Source: an uncultured Acidobacteriia bacterium
GTDB lineage: Bacteria > Acidobacteriota > Terriglobia > Bryobacterales > Bryobacteraceae
DNA length: 35,712 nucleotides
Reading direction: 5' to 3'
Assembly: GCA_903900705.1 (NCBI GenBank)
Contig: CAIUOG010000026.1
Coordinates: forward strand, 1-35,712
Under the pieces are notes generated by a model. That model searched no databases and was not told the DNA's origin. It saw only the letters and a program-made list of their open reading frames with translations. Shown here one piece after another: positions 1-6,799 of the stretch (position 1 is the stretch's first letter; every line of letters begins with the position of its first letter). Position numbers and translations under genes: made by a program.

Positions 1-1386
1 CCGGAACTCCAGGGGCACAATCTTGTCAAAGGTATCGGAGTTGGTGTGGTGCCAGTCAAAGTAGTGCGTCCCCACCGTCCGCATCCCGAATCCGGGTACG
101 CCTCCCGCCAGCAGCGGAGCGATGTCGGAACCGCCGCCGCCCGGCGTCATCGAACTCGCGCCAATGCTCTCCAGCAGCTTTCCAATCTCGACCGCGCGCG
201 CCATCGCCGCTGAGGAAGTTCCCGGCACCACCGGCGCCGCGGGCAGCGACGGGTCCCGGCGCCTTCCCCGCGCGCCTCCAGGCCCGCCCTCTCCCCCTCC
301 AAACCCGAACCCAAGCGGCTTCTCCGCACCACCGTCCATCTCAATCGCGGCCACATGATCCTGAATTGCCGGGCCGACCATCGCCCGGTAAGCTTCCCCG
401 CCTGCCCCGCCATTCTCCTCATTCACCCAGAACACCACCCGGATCGTACGCCGTGGCTTCAGGCCAAGCTTCCGAATCAGCGCCACGGCCTGAAAGGTCG
501 CCACAATCCCGCTGCCATCATCGTTCGCTCCCTGGCCGATGTCCCACGAATCGATGTGCCCACCCAGCACCACCACTTCGTTCGGCTTCTCACTCCCGCG
601 AATCTCACCCATCACATTATGCGAGTCCGCGTCCGGATCCTGATGGGCCTCCATCCACAGCTTTACGCGCACCGGCGCCCCGCTCTTTTGCAGACGCTCC
701 ATCATCGCCGCATCCTCCACCGTCACAGCGGCTGCGGGAATCTTCGGCATCCCTTCGGAATACTGCAGGGTGCCCGTGTGGGGCGTGGACAGGCTGTGGT
801 CCGTCATCGAACGAACCAGCACCGCCACCGCTCCCAGTTGGGCGGCTCTCGATGCGCCCGAAGTCCGGTACATCACGGTCTGCCCGTAACCCTGCCATTT
901 CGGATTGTAGAGAACGATCTTCCCGGCGATCTTCTCCCGCCCCAGCGCGGTGAGCTGATCGAAATCACTGACCGCAATCACGTCCGCCGTAATGCCGTCC
1001 GCCGGCGTTCCCACGCTCATCCCCAGCCCCAGCATCTGCAGCGGCTTCTGAATAGGCACCAGCATCACGGCAGACTCCTTACCTCTCACCCACTTCGGAA
1101 CCTTTACCGGAGGAGTCTGAACATTTTCAAGCCCCGCCTTCTTCATCTCGGCAGCCGCCCATTGAATCGCCCGCTCCAGGGATTCCGAACCGCTCACCCG
1201 ATTTCCGATCCGGTCGCACAGGTACTGCAGGCGATCCAGGCCTTCCTGATCGGCCAGCGCGGCGGAGATGAGCTTCTGCGCCGGAGCGCCGTATTTATCG
1301 GCAATCCGAGCGGGTTCGGCGGCAACGAGTCCGCCCGCCACAAACACAAAAAGCCCGGGAACGAGGAGCGTCAGCGTTTTTGTCAT
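1..1386 (-). CDS. M28 family zinc peptidase, carboxypeptidase Q-like (3' end outside window)
   Basis: Reading the minus strand from ATG at 1386 gives 462 open codons that run off the window edge, so the C-terminus is missing. Residues 1-23 form a signal peptide, so the enzyme should act in the periplasm or outside. Residues 110-250 look like a protease-associated insert. The M28 zinc site is visible: GGHIDSWD (His277), NDDGSG (Asp289), NEENGG (Glu323/Glu324), EMDGG (Asp351) and a late WHHT (His446/447). Together these match co-catalytic aminopeptidases of the carboxypeptidase Q type, which remove residues from short peptides. Between Asp351 and the last His there is a Gly/Arg-rich stretch (about residues 358-380) that looks like an insertion. 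The gene is divergent from the sigma operon starting at 1456. Family is certain; substrate is not. Confidence 0.92.
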   Translation of the reverse strand, partial: MTKTLTLLVPGLFVFVAGGLVAAEPARIADKYGAPAQKLISAALADQEGLDRLQYLCDRIGNRVSGSESLERAIQWAAAEMKKAGLENVQTPPVKVPKWVRGKESAVMLVPIQKPLQMLGLGMSVGTPADGITADVIAVSDFDQLTALGREKIAGKIVLYNPKWQGYGQTVMYRTSGASRAAQLGAVAVLVRSMTDHSLSTPHTGTLQYSEGMPKIPAAAVTVEDAAMMERLQKSGAPVRVKLWMEAHQDPDADSHNVMGEIRGSEKPNEVVVLGGHIDSWDIGQGANDDGSGIVATFQAVALIRKLGLKPRRTIRVVFWVNEENGGAGGEAYRAMVGPAIQDHVAAIEMDGGAEKPLGFGFGGGEGGPGGARGRRRDPSLPAAPVVPGTSSAAMARAVEIGKLLESIGASSMTPGGGGSDIAPLLAGGVPGFGMRTVGTHYFDWHHTNSDTFDKIVPLEFR

Positions 1387-1455
1387 ATTGACGAACCTAG
1401 CACGTCGCTCCGAAAAATTTGCATTCTCTCCCGACACTCGTCCGTAATAGCCAGT

Positions 1456-1962
1456 GTGGGGAATGAGGCGGCGGAACTCGATTTCGCAGACATCTTACGC
1501 ACCAACCAATCGATGGTCTTCAGCCTCGCGCTGCGTTTTGTTCGTGATCGCGCGGCCGCTGAAGAGCTCGCACAGGATGTGTTTCTGCAGTTCTATCAGC
1601 AGATGTCCCGTATCGAAAGTCCGGCACATGCGACGTGGTGGCTGCGCCGTGCGGTTTGCCATCGCTCCATAGACGAAGTACGGAAGCGCAAATTGCGACC
1701 TCGTGTGGGCCTCGAAAGTGCGCCCGAACCAGTCGAAAAAGCGAAGCCATTTGACCCGATGCTGCAAAGCCGACTGCGCCGACTGGTGGGCCTGTTACCC
1801 GAGAAAGCCCGCATGGTCGTGCTGCTTCGCTACCAGGAAGACCTCGACCCCGGAGAGATATCAGAAATGCTCGAAATGCCAGTCAGCACCGTGAAAAGTC
1901 ATCTGCACCGGTCCATCACCCTCTTGCGGGGAAAACTCCTGAAGCAGGAGGTCTGTTCATGA
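1456..1962 (+). CDS. ECF-type RNA polymerase sigma factor
   Basis: A 168-residue protein with the two domains of a group 4 sigma factor. Region 2 covers about residues 10-70 and includes AEELAQDVFLQFYQQ; region 4 covers about 105-165 with the helix-turn-helix around EISEMLEMPVSTVKSHLHRS. Core RNA polymerase binding and promoter recognition follow from the family. The reading frame stays open far upstream, antisense to the M28 gene, so that part is spurious. GTG at 1456 is the best start because it precedes region 2 by about ten residues; ATG at 1513 would cut into it. No strong ribosome binding site is visible. The stop codon overlaps the next gene's ATG (ATGA at 1959), so the two are probably translationally coupled. 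It heads a four-gene operon and is likely held in check by the next product. Confidence 0.9.
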   Translation: MGNEAAELDFADILRTNQSMVFSLALRFVRDRAAAEELAQDVFLQFYQQMSRIESPAHATWWLRRAVCHRSIDEVRKRKLRPRVGLESAPEPVEKAKPFDPMLQSRLRRLVGLLPEKARMVVLLRYQEDLDPGEISEMLEMPVSTVKSHLHRSITLLRGKLLKQEVCS

Positions 1963-2306
1963 ACCTTCACGACAACAACGAATTCGAAAAAGAGCTCCGC
2001 GGAGCCTTGCGCCACGAATCGGCTCCGCCCGATTTTGCCGCAAGGGTCCTGGCGCGCGCCGCTGCACTGACACCGAAACCCAAAGTCATCACCATCCCGC
2101 TCTGGCGCAAACCCGCGGCCTGGGCAATCGCGGCAGGTCTGACGGTTGCCGCGGTCATCCCTCCCGCCGTTCTCGAACACCGTCACCGCGAGGAACTTCG
2201 CGCGATGGAGGCACAACGCCAGCTATTCCTCGCTCTGTCCATCACCCGGGCCAAACTGAACCAGACCAAAGAACGAATTCAACGCAACACGAGGCACACT
2301 CTATGA
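1959..2306 (+). CDS. Single-pass membrane protein, probable anti-sigma factor
   Basis: A 115-residue protein with a charged cytoplasmic N-terminus, one membrane segment at about residues 53-72 (WAIAAGLTVAAVIPPAV) and a charged, helical C-terminal part. It starts inside the stop of the upstream sigma gene and its own stop overlaps the next start (ATGA at 2303). That tight coupling and topology are typical of anti-sigma factors encoded beside ECF sigma factors. No zinc-binding HxxxCxxC motif is present, so it is not a ZAS-type anti-sigma. The motif EKELRGALRHESAPPDFAAR resembles N-termini of short acidobacterial anti-sigma-like proteins, but I cannot name a family. The assignment rests mainly on context. 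Confidence 0.65.
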   Translation: MNLHDNNEFEKELRGALRHESAPPDFAARVLARAAALTPKPKVITIPLWRKPAAWAIAAGLTVAAVIPPAVLEHRHREELRAMEAQRQLFLALSITRAKLNQTKERIQRNTRHTL

Positions 2307-2863
2307 AAAAGACACTCTTCCTGCTGGCCCTCGCCGTGCCCCTGCTGGCACAGGAGGGCTTTGACTTCAAAACGCTCGACAAACTGGGCGTCAACGCAAA
2401 AAACAAGACCAATATCACGCTCGACAGTGACATGATCCGGCTCGCCGCCGGCTTCATGAGCAAAGACAGTGGCCCCAATTCCATCAAGCCACTGGTCGAC
2501 AACCTCAAAGGCATCTACATCCGGTCCTGGGAGTTTGCAAAGGAAGGCCAGTACAACGAAGCCGACCTCGAACCCCTCCGCGCATGGCTGAAGCAGGCCA
2601 AATGGAACCGGATCGTCGAGTCCCGCGAAGACAACCAAAGCTCGGAGGTTTACCTGCTCCGCAATGGCGGAGATCGCCTCGGGGGAGTCGCCGTTGTGGC
2701 GGCCGAAGCCAAGGAGGTGACTATAGTCTACATCAGCGGCGACCTCAAACCGGAGGATATCGCGAAGCTGAGCGGCAACATGGGTATCCCCGAAATTCAC
2801 ATGAATCAGGGTCCTAAAAAGACGGACAAGAAAAAGGAAGACGACGAGCAACAGGGGCAATAG
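2303..2863 (+). CDS. Exported DUF4252-like protein
   Basis: A 186-residue protein with a clear signal peptide (MKKTLFLLALAVPLLAQ, cleavage around residue 17). The mature part shows a repeated alpha/beta pattern: a first half with LVDNLKGIYIRSWEF and a second half with VTIVYISGDLKPEDIAKL. This matches the look of DUF4252, a small exported family that in Bacteroidetes is often found beside ECF sigma genes. The C-terminal 20 residues are Lys/Asp/Glu/Gln-rich and probably disordered. It overlaps the upstream anti-sigma-like gene by four bases and lies one base before the next gene, so it is part of the same operon. Function unknown; an envelope signal or target of the sigma factor is an inference. 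Confidence 0.7.
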   Translation: MKKTLFLLALAVPLLAQEGFDFKTLDKLGVNAKNKTNITLDSDMIRLAAGFMSKDSGPNSIKPLVDNLKGIYIRSWEFAKEGQYNEADLEPLRAWLKQAKWNRIVESREDNQSSEVYLLRNGGDRLGGVAVVAAEAKEVTIVYISGDLKPEDIAKLSGNMGIPEIHMNQGPKKTDKKKEDDEQQGQ

Positions 2864-2864
2864 C

Positions 2865-3680
2865 ATGATCTGTGCCCTGCCTTTTCTGATGCTGGTCCCG
2901 GTTCTGCCCGGAGTTGTACTGAACGCCGACGACATCATGTGCCGCGTCGCCGAGAACCAGCAACGGGCGCAGGCTGAACGGGCCGCCTACGTCTACGACA
3001 TGAACATTTTTGTGAAGCTGCAGCGGCCCCATAGCAAACTGGCACGCGAAGAGTCTCGCGATTACACAGTCGCACCCACCCCGGCAGGCGCAGTACGGGA
3101 ATTGCGGAAGCTCGAAGGGACAATTCAGGAGGGCGACCGCCGGATCACCTACACGGATCCCAAATTTCGCTACAAAGGCATGGATGTCGACGGTGAAATC
3201 ACCGAATCCTTCGCCAATGATCTGCTGTGGAAAAAAGACACCAACTATGCGTCCGTCAATTGGTTTCCGATCACGCGGGATCGAATGGAGCACGCATCCT
3301 TCCGGCTGGAAGGCGAGGAACTCTATCATGACTATCCCGTTTACCGAATCGCATGGCAGGAACACGATGAGCATGAGTGCTGGACCGGCGAAGCCCTCAT
3401 CGAAAAGACTGAATTCCAGCCCGTCCTGATTACAACGGCGTTCTCCTGCAAACTGCCGGCGGCGGTTAAGATCCTGCTGGGCACCAACGTCACCCGGTTA
3501 GGCGCAAAGATCAGTTACCAGCGGTTCGCGAAGGATGTCTGGTTCCCGGTCACCTGCGGTGGCGAAATGAAGCTGCGGGTGCTCTTCCTATACTCCCGCA
3601 CCATCGCTTTCAGCGCCCGGAACACCGGTTTTCGAAAAACCGATGTTCACAGCGCCATTGAATTCAACTCCCCGAACTAA
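2865..3680 (+). CDS. Exported beta-rich protein, outer-membrane lipoprotein-sorting-like
   Basis: A 271-residue protein with an N-terminal signal peptide of about 20 residues. The mature part alternates short charged turns and beta strands (for example VYRIAWQEH, AKISYQRFAKDVWFPVTCGG), a pattern seen in LolA-like or outer-membrane lipoprotein-sorting proteins. I cannot confirm the family by eye. It starts directly after the DUF4252-like gene and is the last gene of the sigma operon. Its stop overlaps the stop of the oppositely oriented oxidoreductase gene by four bases, so the two units converge with no room for a separate terminator. Confidence 0.6.
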   Translation: MICALPFLMLVPVLPGVVLNADDIMCRVAENQQRAQAERAAYVYDMNIFVKLQRPHSKLAREESRDYTVAPTPAGAVRELRKLEGTIQEGDRRITYTDPKFRYKGMDVDGEITESFANDLLWKKDTNYASVNWFPITRDRMEHASFRLEGEELYHDYPVYRIAWQEHDEHECWTGEALIEKTEFQPVLITTAFSCKLPAAVKILLGTNVTRLGAKISYQRFAKDVWFPVTCGGEMKLRVLFLYSRTIAFSARNTGFRKTDVHSAIEFNSPN

Positions 3681-4831
3681 AGCGCGGGAATATCCACCCA
3701 CGCACGCTTCGCCCAGCTTTCCAGACCCTTCTCCGCCAGTTGCACGCCTTTGGCGCCTTCAAGAAGATCCCAGCGGAACGGTGCGTCCTTGACCACGTGC
3801 AGCAGGAACAGTTCCCACTGGCGCTTGAACGCGTTGTCGTATTTGTCCTGGTCCGGCAGTTTCTGCCAGCTTTCAAAGAAATTGATGGGTTGCGGAACAT
3901 CCGGATTCCACGTCGGCCGGGGAGTCGCCGCATAGGGTTGCACCCAGCAATCGCGGAGTCCGGCTACGGCGGAACCCCTTGTGCCGTCCACCTGCAGCGT
4001 CAACAGATCATCCCGGCGCACGCGTACCGTCCACGAGGAGTTGAAGTGCGCGATGATGCCTTCTTCCAGTTCGAACGTCGCGTAGGCCGAGTCGTCCGCC
4101 GTACAGTCATAAGGCTTCCCGGCTTCATCCCTCCGTTCCGGGATATGCGTTGCTCCCAGACACGAAACCGCCTTCACCGGAGCAAAAACATTGTCCAGCA
4201 CATAGCGCCAGTGGCAGAGCATGTCGAGAATAATCCCGCCGCCATCTTCCTTTCGATAGTTCCACGAAGGCCGCTGCGGACTCACCGTATCACCTTCAAA
4301 TACCCAGTAGCCAAACTCGCCGCGAACCGACAGGATCTTTCCGAAGAAGCCCAGGTCCTTCAGGTGCTTCAGCTTGAGCAATCCCGGCAGCCAGAGCTTA
4401 TCCTGAACCACACCATGCTTCACGCCGGCCGCTTTCGCCTGTTCGTAGAGAGCCAGCGCGTCTTCCGTCTTATCGGTGATGGGCTTCTCGCAATAGATGT
4501 GTTTCCCCGCTTTGATTGCGGCGGAAACACCTTCCAGACGCCGGTCCGTGGTCTGCGAATCGAAGTAGATCTGATACTCGGGGTTGGCCAGCGCCTCGTC
4601 CAGGTTCGTCGTCCAGGGCACCCCGCCGCACTCGCGGGAGATGGCTTCCAGCTTGATGGCGTTTCGGCCAACCAGAATCGGACGCGGCATGATCACTTCC
4701 TGATCGGAAAGCCGCAGGCCGCCCTGCTGCATCAGCGCGTAAATCGACCGCCGCAGGTGCTGATTGAGCCCCATGCGCCCGGTGACGCCGTTCATGATAA
4801 TGCCGACTGAATGTATGGTTTGCGAAGACAT
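3677..4831 (-). CDS. Gfo/Idh/MocA family NAD(P)-dependent oxidoreductase
   Basis: A 384-residue protein starting at ATG 4831; a longer open frame to 4918 would overlap the upstream cupin gene and lacks family sequence. The N-terminal Rossmann fold has a glycine motif (NGVTGRMG, residues 14-21) and the family signature EKPI (Glu115-Lys116-Pro117), whose lysine is catalytic in this family. The C-terminal alpha/beta domain fits too. Members oxidise or reduce sugars, uronates or inositols with NAD(P). No signal peptide is present, so it is cytoplasmic. It is the last gene of a three-gene operon after GH88 and a cupin, with 19 bases to the cupin. That setting suggests a step in uronate catabolism; the actual substrate cannot be read from sequence. 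Confidence 0.9.
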   Translation of the reverse strand: MSSQTIHSVGIIMNGVTGRMGLNQHLRRSIYALMQQGGLRLSDQEVIMPRPILVGRNAIKLEAISRECGGVPWTTNLDEALANPEYQIYFDSQTTDRRLEGVSAAIKAGKHIYCEKPITDKTEDALALYEQAKAAGVKHGVVQDKLWLPGLLKLKHLKDLGFFGKILSVRGEFGYWVFEGDTVSPQRPSWNYRKEDGGGIILDMLCHWRYVLDNVFAPVKAVSCLGATHIPERRDEAGKPYDCTADDSAYATFELEEGIIAHFNSSWTVRVRRDDLLTLQVDGTRGSAVAGLRDCWVQPYAATPRPTWNPDVPQPINFFESWQKLPDQDKYDNAFKRQWELFLLHVVKDAPFRWDLLEGAKGVQLAEKGLESWAKRAWVDIPAL

Positions 4832-4850
4832 TGTGGTTTGACTTTCTCTC

Positions 4851-5303
4851 TCAGGCTTCGAGAGGCTTATCGGTACACTGCGGATGCGCGCCTTCCGGCA
4901 GCGCTGGCGCCTCGACACCCGCCTTGGGCAGCGTCCCCGCCAACTCCTGACGCCAGTGCGCTACATCGCCCGCCGGGCCGTAAACGTAGATCATCCGCAT
5001 CGGCGTGTCGCCGGTATTCGTGAGCTGATGGAAGACGGTGGGCGGAATATAGGCGGCCTGCCCCGTCGAAATGGCGCGGCGTTCTTCCCCGAGGCACATC
5101 TCTCCCGTGCCTTCCACAATGAAATAGATCTCTTCCTGTTCCTGGTTGTGCCACGGCACCTGGCCGCCCTTCGGCTCCAGCGTTACCATCCCCATCGCGA
5201 AATTCGTGCACTGAATCGGGCTCATTCCCCCGACCAGGTTCTGCGTCCGCCGCCTCGCCGGGTACACACGGCCCGCAATTTCCGTAAGATCCGCAATCGT
5301 CAT
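4851..5303 (-). CDS. Cupin-domain protein, possibly KdgF-like
   Basis: A 150-residue single-domain cupin. Motif 1 is around VPWHNQEQEEIYFIVEG and motif 2 around YIPPTVFHQLTNTGD. The expected metal ligands would be His52, residue 54, Glu58 and His92; residue 54 is Gln where most cupins have His, so metal binding may be altered. The gene lies 16 bases after GH88 and 19 bases before the oxidoreductase on the same strand. KdgF, a cupin that linearises the unsaturated uronates released by GH88/GH105 enzymes, is known from pectin and alginate pathways, so a KdgF-like role is a reasonable inference. A sugar isomerase or a simple binding cupin is also possible. Confidence 0.85.
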   Translation of the reverse strand: MTIADLTEIAGRVYPARRRTQNLVGGMSPIQCTNFAMGMVTLEPKGGQVPWHNQEQEEIYFIVEGTGEMCLGEERRAISTGQAAYIPPTVFHQLTNTGDTPMRMIYVYGPAGDVAHWRQELAGTLPKAGVEAPALPEGAHPQCTDKPLEA

Positions 5304-5319
5304 GTTCAGCTCCAGACTT

Positions 5320-6675
5320 TCAACTCCAAAATGTCAGGTAAGGACGGTTTTCAGCGATCCGGAGAAGATACAGCGCGACCTCGCGGGCGTGGTAATCACC
5401 CCACATACAGGCCTCACCGCGTGGCACGCCGTCGCTACCTGGCGCACGATCCCAACCATTCGGGCGATGGTACACGGAGTGAACGATCAGCCCCTGATGA
5501 TTCGGGTCGGTATTCAGATACGGCTCCGCGAACAGCGAATCGCAGACTGTGAGACCTGCCTGCCAGTAGCGCTCATTCTTCAGATAGCGACCCAGGCGCA
5601 GCAAACCCTGCGCACCGATCGCGGCTGCCGAACTATCCACCGGCTCATGGGGATTAAACGGGTCTGACGGCCTCGATTCCCAATCGCCCAGCTTATGCAT
5701 GTTCGGCGCGCCGGTATCCCAGTACGGGATGCCATCGGTCGGCGAATGCTCGATGTAGAAATCGCAGGTCGCCTCGGCCGCGCGGGTCATCATGGAAACG
5801 ATTGCCTCGCGCCCTCCCACCGCCGCCAGCGCGGCATCCGGCAGGGTGGCAATGAACTCCAGTTGTTCCGCGAAACCGCACATCGCCCATGCCAGGCCAC
5901 GCGTCCAGGTACTGAATGGCGTGTAACCCTGCTGCGTACTGGGGCATCGGAAATTTCCGTCATTCGTATTGAAAATGCTTTCGTGGACAGTGCGGCCCCG
6001 CAGATCGTACACATCGCGCCCAGCGCCGTAGTACACGGAGTATTTCGCGGTGGACTCGGCATGCCGCACCAGACGTTCCAGCAGTGAGATCCGCTTGTCG
6101 TTCTCACCCATCAGCACGTGTCCCAGCCGATAGCTCACAGCCAGCGCCCGCAAGGATCGGATGGTATCAACAAAAAGGGAGTGCGGCCCGTTGAACGAGT
6201 AGATGTAGCCGCCACCCTGCGCGGTTCGGGACCACCGCATCGCTTGCACCGCGCCCGAGCACATCAGCGCCATTTCGTAATATCGGCGCTCCCAGGCGTT
6301 CTCTTCGGTGACGCCCTCATTCATCAGGCGCAGCAGGTTTCCGTAGGTGGAAACGTTATTAAAGCCATGGTCATGCACGCCCGTATGGGTCACATGCGGC
6401 GCCATCAACCGAACCGTGTAGTCGCGGCCCGATTCGAGAAAGGGCTTCTCCCCGGTAGCGTCGAACTGTAGAATCGACGACCCGAACTGGAAACCCTGTG
6501 TCCATTCAGTCCAGCCGCGGCTGGTGTACCGGCCGTCAATCGTAAAAACCGGTGCGCCCTGGGAGGGGTCCCACGAAGCCTCGATGGCATGCAACTTTTT
6601 GGCAGAGGCCTCAAAAAGGGAACGAATTTTACCGCCCAGGGCAGAGGGGCTGAGATCTGAACGTACCTGGATCAT
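5320..6675 (-). CDS. Glycoside hydrolase family 88-like unsaturated uronyl hydrolase
   Basis: A 451-residue protein starting at ATG 6675; upstream in-frame codons to 6798 are low-quality and overlap the divergent promoter region. It shows the alpha/alpha barrel pattern of GH88, with HSLFVDTIRS (Asp170 at the position of the first catalytic Asp) and QGYTPFSTWTRGLAWAMCGF (249-268), where Trp-x-Arg-Gly-x-Ala-Trp is the family signature. Enzymes of this family split off 4,5-unsaturated glucuronate or galacturonate from oligosaccharides made by polysaccharide lyases, by hydrating the double bond. No signal peptide is visible, so it likely acts on imported oligosaccharides. It is the first gene of the operon with the cupin and the oxidoreductase. 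The second catalytic acid could not be placed. Confidence 0.88.
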   Translation of the reverse strand: MIQVRSDLSPSALGGKIRSLFEASAKKLHAIEASWDPSQGAPVFTIDGRYTSRGWTEWTQGFQFGSSILQFDATGEKPFLESGRDYTVRLMAPHVTHTGVHDHGFNNVSTYGNLLRLMNEGVTEENAWERRYYEMALMCSGAVQAMRWSRTAQGGGYIYSFNGPHSLFVDTIRSLRALAVSYRLGHVLMGENDKRISLLERLVRHAESTAKYSVYYGAGRDVYDLRGRTVHESIFNTNDGNFRCPSTQQGYTPFSTWTRGLAWAMCGFAEQLEFIATLPDAALAAVGGREAIVSMMTRAAEATCDFYIEHSPTDGIPYWDTGAPNMHKLGDWESRPSDPFNPHEPVDSSAAAIGAQGLLRLGRYLKNERYWQAGLTVCDSLFAEPYLNTDPNHQGLIVHSVYHRPNGWDRAPGSDGVPRGEACMWGDYHAREVALYLLRIAENRPYLTFWS

Positions 6676-6799
6676 TAATTTTGCATGATACCGAACGGTG
6701 GACCACAGCAGATACGCCGACAATCTGCGACAATGGTAGCTGCACCTATTATTCACACGTCGCGGCCTTGGCCTCCGCTTAGTCCACGCCTCCGTCATC

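Noticed and set aside
355-1455. Long open frame continuous with the first sigma gene
   Set aside because: It is antisense to the M28 peptidase, whose protein sequence is clearly real, and the translated product is Arg/His/Pro-rich noise.
3740-4810. 356-residue plus-strand frame
   Set aside because: Antisense shadow of the Gfo/Idh/MocA gene; no recognisable domain.
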